Shown one piece after another: positions 16,849 through 25,474 of a DNA stretch of 64,000 nt (position 1 is its first letter; each line of letters starts with the position of its first letter). The stretch is from assembly GCA_023460955.1 (NCBI GenBank), contig JAEWOH010000051.1, positions 62,001 through 126,000 on the forward strand. The letters run 5' to 3'. A program made the position numbers and the translations under genes. This DNA comes from Bacillota bacterium. Its GTDB lineage: Bacteria > Bacillota > Clostridia > Acetivibrionales > DSM-1351. Under the pieces are notes generated by a model. It saw only the letters and a program-made list of their open reading frames with translations. It did no database searches and was not told where the DNA came from.

Positions 16849-19047
16849 TTGACAACAATAAAGGAAGTTGCAAAGCTTGCAAATGTTTCAATCGGAACAG
16901 TGTCAAATGTACTTAACGGGAAAACCAATAATGAACAGTTGATAAACCGCGTTGAAAAAGCTATAAAAGAGTTATCTTATTATCCTGATGCAAATGCAAG
17001 AAACCTTAAGAACACAAAGAGCTCATTAATAGGAATCATTGTTCCTAATATAATACAGCCCGAATATTCTGAATTTGTGAAGGAAGCAGAAGAATTGCTA
17101 CTTTCTGAGGGTTACAGTATTTTATTGAAATTCAGTCAGAATAATAGGTTGCTGGAAAAGAAAAGCATATCCCGATGCATTGAACAGAGGGTTGATGGAT
17201 TAATTCTATATTCAATAACCAGGAAAAAGCCTAATTATACTAATGTTTATGGCTCTCAACCTTCTATTCTGATTACAAGACACTACTCTCCGGAATATAT
17301 GGGGAACAGGATTGTAATTGATTATTCGGAAGCCTTTGAGAAAGCTATTAAGAGGTTTTACGCTAAAGGATTAACCGATATTGGACTCATAATGGAATAT
17401 GACTTATTAGATGATGGCATATTATTAGGCATCTATAAAAAATACTGCAAAAGAAGTGGCTTGGTAAAAACTATAGATTCAAATAAGGAAAGAGGCTTTC
17501 AGGCTTTTTTTGAGTTGTACTTAGAAAATCCCGGCATAAAAGGAATTATAGCCGGTAATTACTTAATAGCTCAAGGTATAAAAAAGGCTATGGATACTCT
17601 TGGACTTAAGGATATTTCAATAATAGTAATAAAAGAAAGCAGTTGGATTGAAGATGAAAGTGATTTTGAAGAGCAAATTTCGGTATCTCAAAAGAAGGTT
17701 GCAAAGAAAGCAGTAGAACAGCTGATTGCGGCAATTGCTAACCCTACAGTACATGAACCGATAACAAGCATTATAGCAGCGGAATGTGATAATATTTTAC
17801 CCATGAAAGTTGGAATAGAAAAGACGGCTTCACATCTGCGTTTTGCCATGTTTGACTCTCCATCCTCCCAAAGCCTGAAAATGATTGCAAAGGTGTACGA
17901 AAATGAAAGTGGAGGTACAATAACCTTTGATCTTCTTCCTTATTCAGAATTGGAGGAGCTTCTGTATAAAGAAGCCCTAAACAAATCTCAATATTATGAT
18001 GGGATAATGATGGACATTACCTGGCTTGAAGGTCTTATCGAGAGTGGCTATGTTCTGAACCTAGACCATTTAAGCCGATCCAATAAAATGTTTTTCGACG
18101 GATATATAGAGGGAATACTAAATGGGTGTGGGATGTATATAGAGTCGCTGTATGCTTTTCCTTTTACGTCAGGGGCACAGATCCTGTTTTATCAAAAAGA
18201 TTTATTTGAGGAGCCCGAGGTAAAAAGAAGGTTTAAGAGGTTATACCGTCAGGAATTATTACCTCCTCAAACCTGGGCACAGTTTAACATAGTGGCAGAA
18301 TTCTTTACAAAAAGTATAAATCCATCGTCCCCGGTAAAATATGGTGCGGCTTTAGTCAGCGGTGAAAATGTTTTTACAGCAATTAGCTTTTTAAACCGTT
18401 TGTGGTCATACGGAAGTTCGGTATTTGATGATAAAGGGAACATAACTATAAATAATGGCAACTCTGAGGTGGCTTTGAGGAGCCTTAAAAATAGTTATAA
18501 GTATAGTTCACCTAACTATGCGAAATCATGGAATGAGGTGACAGAGAATTTTAAGACCGGTGAGTATGCAATGACGGTGTTATATGATTCAGATGCAGGG
18601 GATATAAATAACTATACTAAATCAAAAATAGCAGGAAATATTGGCTACGCCTTGATACCAGGGGGAACTCCTGTACTGGGTGGCTGGAGTCTTGGTATAA
18701 ATAAGTATGGAAAAAATATAAAAGAAACCGAAGCTTTTCTAATGTGGGCTTGTGGCAACCAAAACGCTGTTCCTTTGCCTTTATTGGGTGGTTCCACCTT
18801 GAGGAAGGAATTTTATGTACGCACCGATTTGCAGAACCTTGAGCCCTGGAAGTCAGTTGTACTCAAAAGCTATGAGCAAAGCAGAAAAAGATATATGCCT
18901 GAGATTCTGGACGAAAGCCGCTGGAAAAATAACATTTATACAAGTATTATTCCAAAGGAAATAGTTCGTGTATTAGCCGGTGAAATATCTGAAAAGGAAG
19001 CCTTAATAAATATGGAGTCAAAAATAATAGAGCTTATAGAGAAATAA
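16849..19047 (+). CDS. LacI-type regulator fused to a family-1 solute-binding domain
   Basis: A 732-residue three-part protein. Residues 1-50 are a LacI HTH (TIKEVAKLANVSIGTVSNVLNG), about 60-275 a LacI periplasmic-binding-like sensor domain, and about 325-732 resemble an ABC extracellular solute-binding protein of family 1 (DSPSSQSLKMIAKVYE, then PFTSGAQILFYQKDLF and PGGTPVLGGWSLGI). There is no signal peptide, so the solute-binding fold acts inside the cell as a second sensor. Normal LacI proteins are about 330-340 aa. TTG start at 16849 with GGGAGGT 8 nt upstream. Likely controls the two neighbouring genes through the ATGAAACG sites. Confidence 0.88.
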   Translation: MTTIKEVAKLANVSIGTVSNVLNGKTNNEQLINRVEKAIKELSYYPDANARNLKNTKSSLIGIIVPNIIQPEYSEFVKEAEELLLSEGYSILLKFSQNNRLLEKKSISRCIEQRVDGLILYSITRKKPNYTNVYGSQPSILITRHYSPEYMGNRIVIDYSEAFEKAIKRFYAKGLTDIGLIMEYDLLDDGILLGIYKKYCKRSGLVKTIDSNKERGFQAFFELYLENPGIKGIIAGNYLIAQGIKKAMDTLGLKDISIIVIKESSWIEDESDFEEQISVSQKKVAKKAVEQLIAAIANPTVHEPITSIIAAECDNILPMKVGIEKTASHLRFAMFDSPSSQSLKMIAKVYENESGGTITFDLLPYSELEELLYKEALNKSQYYDGIMMDITWLEGLIESGYVLNLDHLSRSNKMFFDGYIEGILNGCGMYIESLYAFPFTSGAQILFYQKDLFEEPEVKRRFKRLYRQELLPPQTWAQFNIVAEFFTKSINPSSPVKYGAALVSGENVFTAISFLNRLWSYGSSVFDDKGNITINNGNSEVALRSLKNSYKYSSPNYAKSWNEVTENFKTGEYAMTVLYDSDAGDINNYTKSKIAGNIGYALIPGGTPVLGGWSLGINKYGKNIKETEAFLMWACGNQNAVPLPLLGGSTLRKEFYVRTDLQNLEPWKSVVLKSYEQSRKRYMPEILDESRWKNNIYTSIIPKEIVRVLAGEISEKEALINMESKIIELIEK

Positions 19048-19048
19048 A

Positions 19049-19086
19049 AAAAGGGGAGGGACGCATAAGCATCCTTCCCTTTTCGA
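19049..19086 (+). terminator. Terminator after the LacI-fusion gene
   Basis: Imperfect stem formed by an A-rich GGGGAGGGACGC arm and a GCATCCTTCCC arm ending in TTTT, directly after the stop at 19047. Confidence 0.7.
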
Positions 19087-19172
19087 ACAATAGTGACTTT
19101 GCCAACTTTGTCTATCATTTGAGTTAAAAGATTACTTGTAGTATTTGTTGTAAGCAGTGATGACTAAACAGC

Positions 19173-20180
19173 TTAAGCTTTATAGAAATCCTTTACAGCT
19201 GTAAAAAATGCCTCAATGTTATCCCAGCTTGACAGAGGAGGTACATCACAGCCTGAGGAAATAACAAAGTTCTTGTGTTGGCTGCAATCCTTCAAAATGT
19301 TAAGAGTAGCTTCTCTGATCGACTCCGGTGTACCGTTTCTGAACTGGCCTGCGGGATCTACATTTCCAAATGCAATTGTATCTGCAGGAATAAGCTTCAG
19401 CATATCGGACATCTTTATAGCGTTTCCAAAATGATATGCAGCAGCCCCAACTGTCAAGATAGAGTCAATTAAAGGAATTGTGTTACCGCAATTGTGGTAT
19501 ACAAGAATAAAGTTATCATCCTGAACAGCATCTACAATTTCTTTAACATATTTAGAGGAAAACTCTGCAATCAGCTTTGGTGAAAGAAGTCCTGCAGCCG
19601 GTTCAGCCAGTACAACACCATTAGCTCCAATTGCCTTGTAAGCCTTAATATACTCAATAATAAACTGTGTGGTTTTTCTTAGAGTCTCATGTACCATATC
19701 AGGTTCTACCTGACAATTAATCATTATTTCAGTCATATCCATAAGTCTGCCGGCAAGAGAGAAGGGACCGATAGCTCCTGCGAAAACCGGACGATCTGTT
19801 ATTAGTTTTGTAGCCTTGCCAATTGCCTCGATGTACAGGCCTGTACGCCCTGCACCAACTTCAGGAACCTTAAGTGCCTTAGCATCATCCTCATCCTCAA
19901 GAAGCTTTCCAATAACTGTAGGTACCTCGTCTCCTGAAATCTTGATTTGAGCTCCAAAAGCTTCAGCCTCAACTGATAAATCCATCATGCTTACAGAAGC
20001 TGCAGTATCGCATTTGTCTGCAATGAGTTTCATACCTAATGCCTGTTTTTCACTGTCTGATATAAGATCAACAACACTTATACCCATAAGACTTATAGAT
20101 GGGAAGGATAGTACAGGCATAGCTTTTTTAACATCAGCTGCAAGTATTTCATTAAGCCAATTCTTCATATTTAGTTTCAT
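19173..20180 (-). CDS. mtaA: MtaA-like methylcobamide methyltransferase (URO-D family)
   Basis: A 335-residue URO-D superfamily enzyme of the MtaA/CmuA type. It would transfer the methyl group from the methylated corrinoid protein to a C1 carrier (coenzyme M in methanogens; probably tetrahydrofolate here). The zinc-thiolate motif is intact: H229-x-C231 (YHNCGN) and C311 (SSGCDVP). It is divergent from the corrinoid-protein gene at 20577 and close to mtaB, which supports the assignment. ATG at 20180 with AGGAGG 7 nt upstream. The acceptor cannot be read from the sequence. Confidence 0.85.
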   Translation of the reverse strand: MKLNMKNWLNEILAADVKKAMPVLSFPSISLMGISVVDLISDSEKQALGMKLIADKCDTAASVSMMDLSVEAEAFGAQIKISGDEVPTVIGKLLEDEDDAKALKVPEVGAGRTGLYIEAIGKATKLITDRPVFAGAIGPFSLAGRLMDMTEIMINCQVEPDMVHETLRKTTQFIIEYIKAYKAIGANGVVLAEPAAGLLSPKLIAEFSSKYVKEIVDAVQDDNFILVYHNCGNTIPLIDSILTVGAAAYHFGNAIKMSDMLKLIPADTIAFGNVDPAGQFRNGTPESIREATLNILKDCSQHKNFVISSGCDVPPLSSWDNIEAFFTAVKDFYKA

Positions 20181-20400
20181 AATATAACCTCCTGTGAGTC
20201 GCTTAATGCGACAATAAATAATTGATTAAATTTACTTTAACCCGTTGTAAACCGCCGGTATGGCTGAATTGAACTGTTATAACTCGCGACGATAGCCGGT
20301 ACGAGTATGCTTTCTTTATCATCATTTTATAAAATACAACTTTCAATTTGTATGACATTTTTGTGATTATTGGTAAGTATTTTATCAAGTTAACAAAGAT
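20181..20400 (-). promoter_or_regulatory. Structured 5' region of mtaA (unassigned)
   Basis: The first 220 nt of a 396-nt divergent intergenic region. Just upstream of the mtaA ribosome site is a 5-bp GTCGC/GCGAC hairpin (20198-20202 / 20208-20212). Further up is GC-richer sequence (20242-20305) with two copies of GCCGGTA and an ACTCG...CGAGT pairing. This differs from the AT-rich surroundings and suggests a leader RNA, but I recognise no known riboswitch (no B12 box). Confidence 0.35.
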
Positions 20401-20475
20401 GCGTTTTGTATAAATTAAACGAATTTTGTTAATAAAATAAATACTAATTTATAAATAATAATCAATAAAATGTAC

Positions 20476-20499
20476 AAAAAATATCAAATAATTGCAATA
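20476..20499 (+). promoter_or_regulatory. Candidate regulator site upstream of mtaC
   Basis: AAATATCAAATAATTGCAA resembles part of the tandem repeats in the mtaB/DUF1638 intergenic region (AAATATTCATATAACTGCAA at 25346-25365). A shared binding site for the PocR/AraC protein is an inference; the AT-richness makes chance similarity possible. Confidence 0.35.
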
Positions 20500-20576
20500 C
20501 AGAAAAAGGAGTATGTAATAAAATAAGATTAAATAAGTTGCTAATTTATCAATAGTATATAATTGGAGGATGAATA

Positions 20577-21215
20577 ATGAGTATTTTAAATGAAATATCT
20601 GAGAATCTTCAAATCGGTAAAGCGAAAATCGTAAAGGAACTTGTTAATCAGGCGATCTCTGAAGGGAATAGTGCTGAAACAATACTCAAAGAGGGCCTTT
20701 TAAAAGGGATGGGTATCATTGGAGAAAAATTCAAAAAGGATGAGGTCTATGTGCCAGATGTGCTTATAGCAGCTAGAGCTATGAATGCCGGAACAGAAAT
20801 ACTTAAGCCTTTACTTGCTTCAAGTGGTGTAAAAGCCGCAGGTAAGGTTATCCTTGGAACTGTAGCAGGGGATTTGCATGATATAGGTAAGAATCTCGTA
20901 AGAATGATGATGGAAGGAAAAGGCCTTGAGGTTATTGATCTGGGTGTAGACGTTCCAGCTCAAAAATTTATTGAGACTGCAATTCAGGAAAATGCTCAGA
21001 TAATTGCCTGTTCAGCACTCTTAACCACTACAATGGGTGAAATTGAAAACGTAGTTAAGGCAGCAGAAGAGGCCGGAATTCGTGACAAAATAACCATTAT
21101 GATAGGCGGAGCACCAGTAACACAGAGCTTCTGTGAAAAAATATCAGCAGATATTTACACTTCAGATGCTGCTACAGCTGCTGACGCAGCTGCAAAAGCT
21201 TGTGAAGCAAACTAA
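20577..21215 (+). CDS. mtaC: Corrinoid methyl-carrier protein (MtaC type)
   Basis: A 212-residue B12-binding protein. Residues 1-85 form the helical cap domain, followed by a Rossmann-type cobalamin domain with the base-off/His-on signature D99-x-H101-x-x-G104 (DLHDIG) and a downstream SALLTTTM segment. It carries the methyl group between MtaB and MtaA. Start ATG 20577 has GGAGG 8 nt upstream. A strong terminator follows, so it is made as a single gene, perhaps to give excess carrier. The flanking genes make a methanol role more likely than methylamines or glycine betaine. Confidence 0.9.
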   Translation: MSILNEISENLQIGKAKIVKELVNQAISEGNSAETILKEGLLKGMGIIGEKFKKDEVYVPDVLIAARAMNAGTEILKPLLASSGVKAAGKVILGTVAGDLHDIGKNLVRMMMEGKGLEVIDLGVDVPAQKFIETAIQENAQIIACSALLTTTMGEIENVVKAAEEAGIRDKITIMIGGAPVTQSFCEKISADIYTSDAATAADAAAKACEAN

Positions 21216-21239
21216 TAGAGCCAAATATTAATGTACAAT

Positions 21240-21282
21240 AAGCGGAACCCTAAGAAAACCTAGGGTTCCGCTTAAAATTTCT
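21240..21282 (+). terminator. Terminator after mtaC
   Basis: 13-bp perfect inverted repeat (21240-21252 / 21261-21273), loop AGAAAACC, then AAAATTTCTTT. Confidence 0.8.
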
Positions 21283-21431
21283 TTATTCATTTTACATGAA
21301 TTGACTTTTACCAATTCTTAATTATACGATACACTATAAATATAGTCTAAATAGCCTTCTTGGATTTAGTTGGTGAATTAACGGTTACAGAAATCAGATA
21401 ATCTATTCGGTAGAGGGGGCAGTGCATTATC

Positions 21432-22727
21432 GTGAGGACATTATTCAAAGACACAAATGATAGTACCTTTGATTTAGAGAAGGCAATCAAAAGTCTAAAA
21501 GCTTATAGTCAGTCTACAGAAATCGAAAGCTTTATTATTGATTCTAAAGGCAGGTGTGTTTACAATTTCAGCAGAAATTCTGAATTGTGCCACCTGTGTC
21601 AGAAAATTCAGGATGCAACAAACAAACCCTCAAAATGTGCCAGTGTTCATCTTTATGGCAGTTATCAGGCAGAAAGGTTTGGGGGAAAATATGTTTTTTT
21701 CTGTCCAATGGGCTTTGTGCATTGGTCAGCACCAATTACAATCAGCGATACCTTATACGGAGCGTTAATTGGCGGGCCTGTCCTGATGGTTGACCCTGAT
21801 GAGTTTATGATAAAGGATATTATAAAGGAAAATGGTTTGAGCGACGATCAAGTTTCAGAGCTTAATGAGTATATTAATAAAGTTCCGATAATAGAACCCG
21901 AAAGAGTAAATAATTTATCCGAGCTGCTTGCCATTGTGGCAGACAATATTTCTGTACGTAATGGTTTAAGGTATGAACAAAAAAACCAATCTGATGAACT
22001 TCAGTCAGACATATCACAATGGATACATTATATGAAGTCTATTGAAAAGAAGAATAATGATTATTCAACCTATCCATTTGAAAAGGAAAAGGTGCTACTC
22101 TCCAAAATAGCACTTGGTGATAAGCACGAGTCCCAAAAAATATTGAATGAGATTCTTGGATATGTGTTCTTTTCCTCGGGGAATGATTTTGAAGTAATCC
22201 GGGCTAGAATCCTCGAGTTGATAGTATTACTTTCAAGGGGTGCCGTAGAAGGCGGAGCAAATGTTGAAGAGATATTTGGTTTGAATTTCAAATACCTCTC
22301 AGAAATTTATCAGCATAAAACTGTTGAAGATCTTACCTTTTGGATTTCCAAAATAATGGCCAGGTTTACTGACTGTGTTTTCAATCTCGTAGATATTAGG
22401 CATAAGGACACTATTTACAAAGCTCTGGATTATATTAAAAGAAATTATATTGAGCAGATAACACTTGAAGACGTTGCTAACCATGTGTTTTTAAATCCTT
22501 CATACTTTAGTAAACTATTTAAAAGCGAAATGAATTGCACTTTTGTTGCTTATGTAAACAAAGTTCGTATAAATGCAAGTAAAAGCCTGTTAATGAATAA
22601 CGCTATACCATTATCAGATATTTCAACCTTGGTGGGTTTTGATGATCAAAGTTATTTTACAAAGGTATTTAAAAGAGAGGTTGGTATTACACCGGGCAAA
22701 TTTAGATCCACAAGAGGTCAGGGGTAA
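21432..22727 (+). CDS. PocR-sensor AraC-family regulator
   Basis: A 431-residue regulator. The N-terminal about 170 residues form a PocR-type ligand-binding domain with a Cys cluster (C-HLC ... KPSKC, around residues 55-75) and HLYGSYQAERFGG. The middle is helical, and the last about 100 residues are an AraC double HTH (ITLEDVANHVFLNPSYFSKLFK, then SDISTLVGFDDQSYFTKVFKR). PocR domains are common sensors in B12-dependent and C1 metabolism. Lying between mtaC and mtaB, it is the likely activator of the methyl-transfer genes. GTG start with GAGGGGG about 12 nt upstream. Confidence 0.9.
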   Translation: MRTLFKDTNDSTFDLEKAIKSLKAYSQSTEIESFIIDSKGRCVYNFSRNSELCHLCQKIQDATNKPSKCASVHLYGSYQAERFGGKYVFFCPMGFVHWSAPITISDTLYGALIGGPVLMVDPDEFMIKDIIKENGLSDDQVSELNEYINKVPIIEPERVNNLSELLAIVADNISVRNGLRYEQKNQSDELQSDISQWIHYMKSIEKKNNDYSTYPFEKEKVLLSKIALGDKHESQKILNEILGYVFFSSGNDFEVIRARILELIVLLSRGAVEGGANVEEIFGLNFKYLSEIYQHKTVEDLTFWISKIMARFTDCVFNLVDIRHKDTIYKALDYIKRNYIEQITLEDVANHVFLNPSYFSKLFKSEMNCTFVAYVNKVRINASKSLLMNNAIPLSDISTLVGFDDQSYFTKVFKREVGITPGKFRSTRGQG

Positions 22728-22728
22728 G

Positions 22729-23673
22729 CTATCTCAAGAACAGCTCGGCGATGCGGGGCTTATCCAGGCTTTCACCAATGAAGCACACTGAAGGTTCAAT
22801 TTCATGGCTTAATTGTTTTACTTCATAGGTGCCATCCACATAATTAAATTCCAGCATGCCATTATCGCCATTGACATGCCCCTTAGCCCTTAGCAGTGTG
22901 CCAAAGGAGCCGGTAATAAAGTCAGACAGCTTTTCCTCCAGCTGAGCTATAGTCAATTTGAATGGAACAACAAAACCAAAGGCTGTAAAATTATGATTTC
23001 CATGCCTAGGGTGAGAAGGCTTGTCTTTTATGTTTATGGTACTGGCTTTTTGCTGGTTATGTGAGGAGAAATGTTTTTGACTCGACAAAAGACTTAGGAA
23101 GTCAAGTTTACACATTTCTGCCCATTCGTCAGAGTAGATTACTGCTCTAGGATTAATACTCTGCAAGGCCTCTATTATAATTATCAATTCAGCCTCTGAT
23201 ATATCCTTTGTTTTGCTTAGAACAAGTGTATCAGCGTAGCTTATCTGATTTTCAAAGAAAAAACCGTACTGATTTCTATGCCTGAGGAATCTAATGCAAT
23301 CAATTACCGTTAGGGCAGAGCATAAGGTTAATCGAGAATTTACCTGTGGACTTTTAAATATATCGTACAGCTCACTTAATACGAATATTCCAGAAGGCTC
23401 TATAAGAATTCTATCAGGACAAATGTTATTTGCTATATGTAAGAGTGTGCTCATAAAGTCATTTTTTAGAGTGCAGCAGATACAACCGCTAGAAATCTCA
23501 TAGACAGATAAACCCTCTAGCTCAAGCAGTTTGCCGTCGATACCTACGGTACCGAACTCATTTTCCAAAATTACCACCTTTTCGTTATTCTCAGTCAGGG
23601 CAGTAGCCAGATGCTTAATCAGTGTTGTCTTTCCTGCGCCTAGAAAGCCTGAAACTACGTTAACTTTAATCAT
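22729..23673 (-). CDS. CobW/COG0523-family GTPase (metal chaperone)
   Basis: G3E-family P-loop GTPase. Walker A GFLGAGKTT at residues 9-17, metal-binding CxCC (SGCICCTL near residue 65), switch and LIEPSG motifs, a His-containing linker near residues 205-225 (SHPRHGNHN) and a CobW_C-like domain. Relatives insert or deliver Zn or Co. Here it sits in a cluster that needs a zinc enzyme (MtaB) and a cobalt cofactor. It converges with the AraC gene with a 1-nt gap and lies downstream of mtaB on the same strand. ATG 23673 is preferred; a TTG two codons upstream is possible. Confidence 0.88.
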   Translation of the reverse strand: MIKVNVVSGFLGAGKTTLIKHLATALTENNEKVVILENEFGTVGIDGKLLELEGLSVYEISSGCICCTLKNDFMSTLLHIANNICPDRILIEPSGIFVLSELYDIFKSPQVNSRLTLCSALTVIDCIRFLRHRNQYGFFFENQISYADTLVLSKTKDISEAELIIIIEALQSINPRAVIYSDEWAEMCKLDFLSLLSSQKHFSSHNQQKASTINIKDKPSHPRHGNHNFTAFGFVVPFKLTIAQLEEKLSDFITGSFGTLLRAKGHVNGDNGMLEFNYVDGTYEVKQLSHEIEPSVCFIGESLDKPRIAELFLR

Positions 23674-23709
23674 TTGCAATCCATCCCAATTAATATTTAA
23701 GTTTATGGA

Positions 23710-23750
23710 AACTTTTCAAGCTGCACCAAGCCAGTACAACTTGAAAAGTT
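23710..23750 (-). other. Intercistronic hairpin between mtaB and the CobW gene
   Basis: 11-bp perfect inverted repeat (23710-23720 / 23740-23750) with a 19-nt loop and no long T run. It probably stabilises the mtaB 3' end or reduces CobW-gene expression. Confidence 0.5.
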
Positions 23751-23770
23751 AAAAGTAGTAGTGCTAGATC

Positions 23771-25147
23771 CTAAAGGTCATATTTCTTAGGATCCAGCTT
23801 ACCTGATTCATCTCTTTCCAGCATTTCTGAAATGAATTTTTCCAAGTCATAAGGAATAGCCTCAATCTGTCTCTGCATTGTAGGTAACCATTGAAGTTCT
23901 CTTTCACTAATCTGAACCTTGTCAGCGGCAACGGCTTTACTCAGAACATCAATAGCTGCAACCGCAGCTGCTTTTGAGCGTTCAAAGGGATTATTCTTCT
24001 TAATAATCTCTTTAGAAATCTCTATAACTACATCAGGTCGCAAAACATAGGCTTGCGGGTCATATTTGCTATCCGAGTCACATAACCAATCTCTTAGCAG
24101 TAAAGCGTTATGTTTGCCTGATTCTGCTGCGGTATTCATCAATCTGCAGTCGTATGCCAGCTGCTCAATAGAAACGGTTGGAGCCATTCCGCCAAGCAAT
24201 TTTATGTTCTGAACTGATTCATTACTCCACAGGTCAGCTACACAGGCAGCAATATTGCCAACAGGGCTCAAATGCGCACAGGCACTTGATTTACCTTCCA
24301 TTGATATTGGGGTTCCGGTTATAGCCTTTATGTATACCCCCTCATATCCGCAATCCTTATGAGGCCCAACAGCGCCCTCTTCAATAGCAACTAAGCTTCT
24401 AACGGCAGAAATTACCCTGACAACAGCCGCAAAGATTTTAGGAACAAAACCTCTATCGGCAAGTACCATTACTGTATTTGCAAAGCCACAGGCAGAGTCT
24501 CCAGCCGCAATTGTTCCTGTTCTGTCAGCAATTCCTTTTATTTCTTTCCATAGCTTGGACATATCCATTGCACCCAGGACACCAAGGGAGAATAGGGACT
24601 TGTCTATCTCGCAAAACATCATGGCCTCATCATGCATATCCTTGCCGCCTATAGATTCAATTGCAAGTAAATCCGCACCTGCTCTGGCGCAGTTTTCAAA
24701 GGTTTCCATTATGGAATCCCAATGGCTTCCATGCCACATATGAGGAGATTTTCTGTCCTCTCTGATATCAACAGGTGTGATTCTCAGGGCACTTTTTAGC
24801 CCATGCTTTGCTTCGTACGAATACATGATCTCTCTCACAGCTTTGGTTATTTCAACTCCCCACTCAGGATTGTATGTAGTGGGGGGTAAGAGTTCAACTT
24901 CCACTACAAGTCCCGGAACATATAATTCCTTTGCTCGTTTGCATGCGTCTTCTACAATAGCTTTATATTCTTTGATTACATCAGGCATACTGCCCTTATT
25001 AATCAACATGGTGGGGAGTGTAAAGTTTAGTTCCGGATAAACAGCACCACCACCAATAATTAATCCATTCTTACATGCTACTGGCTTTTTGGACACACCA
25101 TAAACAAAATCATTAACGTTTTCATAGGCTAAATTGTTAAATATCAT
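23771..25147 (-). CDS. mtaB: Methanol:corrinoid methyltransferase MtaB
   Basis: A 458-residue protein matching MtaB along its whole length, the substrate-activating enzyme that transfers the methyl of methanol to Co(I) of the corrinoid protein. The zinc ligands known from methanogen MtaB are recognisable at E164 (AIESIGG), C220 (AAGDSACGF) and C266 (PHKDCGYEG), in nearly the same numbering. ATG at 25147 has AAGGAG 8 nt upstream. Divergent from the DUF1638 gene across a 327-nt region with tandem repeats. This is the key diagnostic gene for the whole cassette. Confidence 0.93.
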   Translation of the reverse strand: MIFNNLAYENVNDFVYGVSKKPVACKNGLIIGGGAVYPELNFTLPTMLINKGSMPDVIKEYKAIVEDACKRAKELYVPGLVVEVELLPPTTYNPEWGVEITKAVREIMYSYEAKHGLKSALRITPVDIREDRKSPHMWHGSHWDSIMETFENCARAGADLLAIESIGGKDMHDEAMMFCEIDKSLFSLGVLGAMDMSKLWKEIKGIADRTGTIAAGDSACGFANTVMVLADRGFVPKIFAAVVRVISAVRSLVAIEEGAVGPHKDCGYEGVYIKAITGTPISMEGKSSACAHLSPVGNIAACVADLWSNESVQNIKLLGGMAPTVSIEQLAYDCRLMNTAAESGKHNALLLRDWLCDSDSKYDPQAYVLRPDVVIEISKEIIKKNNPFERSKAAAVAAIDVLSKAVAADKVQISERELQWLPTMQRQIEAIPYDLEKFISEMLERDESGKLDPKKYDL

Positions 25148-25293
25148 GTGACACTCTCCTTAATATTTTTAATTGATTGATTAACTAATTATAAAGTATA
25201 TTAATTTCTATATTCTTGAAAATTCTTTAGATTTTTAGTATAAATTAGTAATCCTATAAAATTAATAAGGATTTATAATGGAGGAGGGATTTT

Positions 25294-25382
25294 AAAACTC
25301 AAAATATTTATATAATTTCAAAAATTATTTCTACATTAAAACTAAAAATATTCATATAACTGCAAAAATAATTTCTACATTA
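25294..25382. repeat. Tandem 44-bp period repeat in the mtaB/DUF1638 divergent promoter region
   Basis: Two adjoining imperfect copies (25294-25338 and 25338-25382). Both begin AAAACT, contain AAATATT and a C/TTGCAAAA- or TTTCAAAA-type core, and end ATTTCTACATTA. The arrangement suggests two direct-repeat activator sites, as AraC-family proteins use. The rest of the 327-nt gap is AT-rich and holds no gene. Confidence 0.7.
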
Positions 25383-25474
25383 AAGTAATAAAATTTGATA
25401 TTATTTATTGTATAAAACAGTTATAAGCTCTAAATTAATTAACATATACCTGATGTCAGAAATGGAGATAAAAA

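Noticed and set aside
20181..20576. Cobalamin riboswitch before mtaA/mtaC
   Set aside because: Looked for because of the B12 context, but no B12 box or matching core was seen in this or the other intergenic regions of the cassette.
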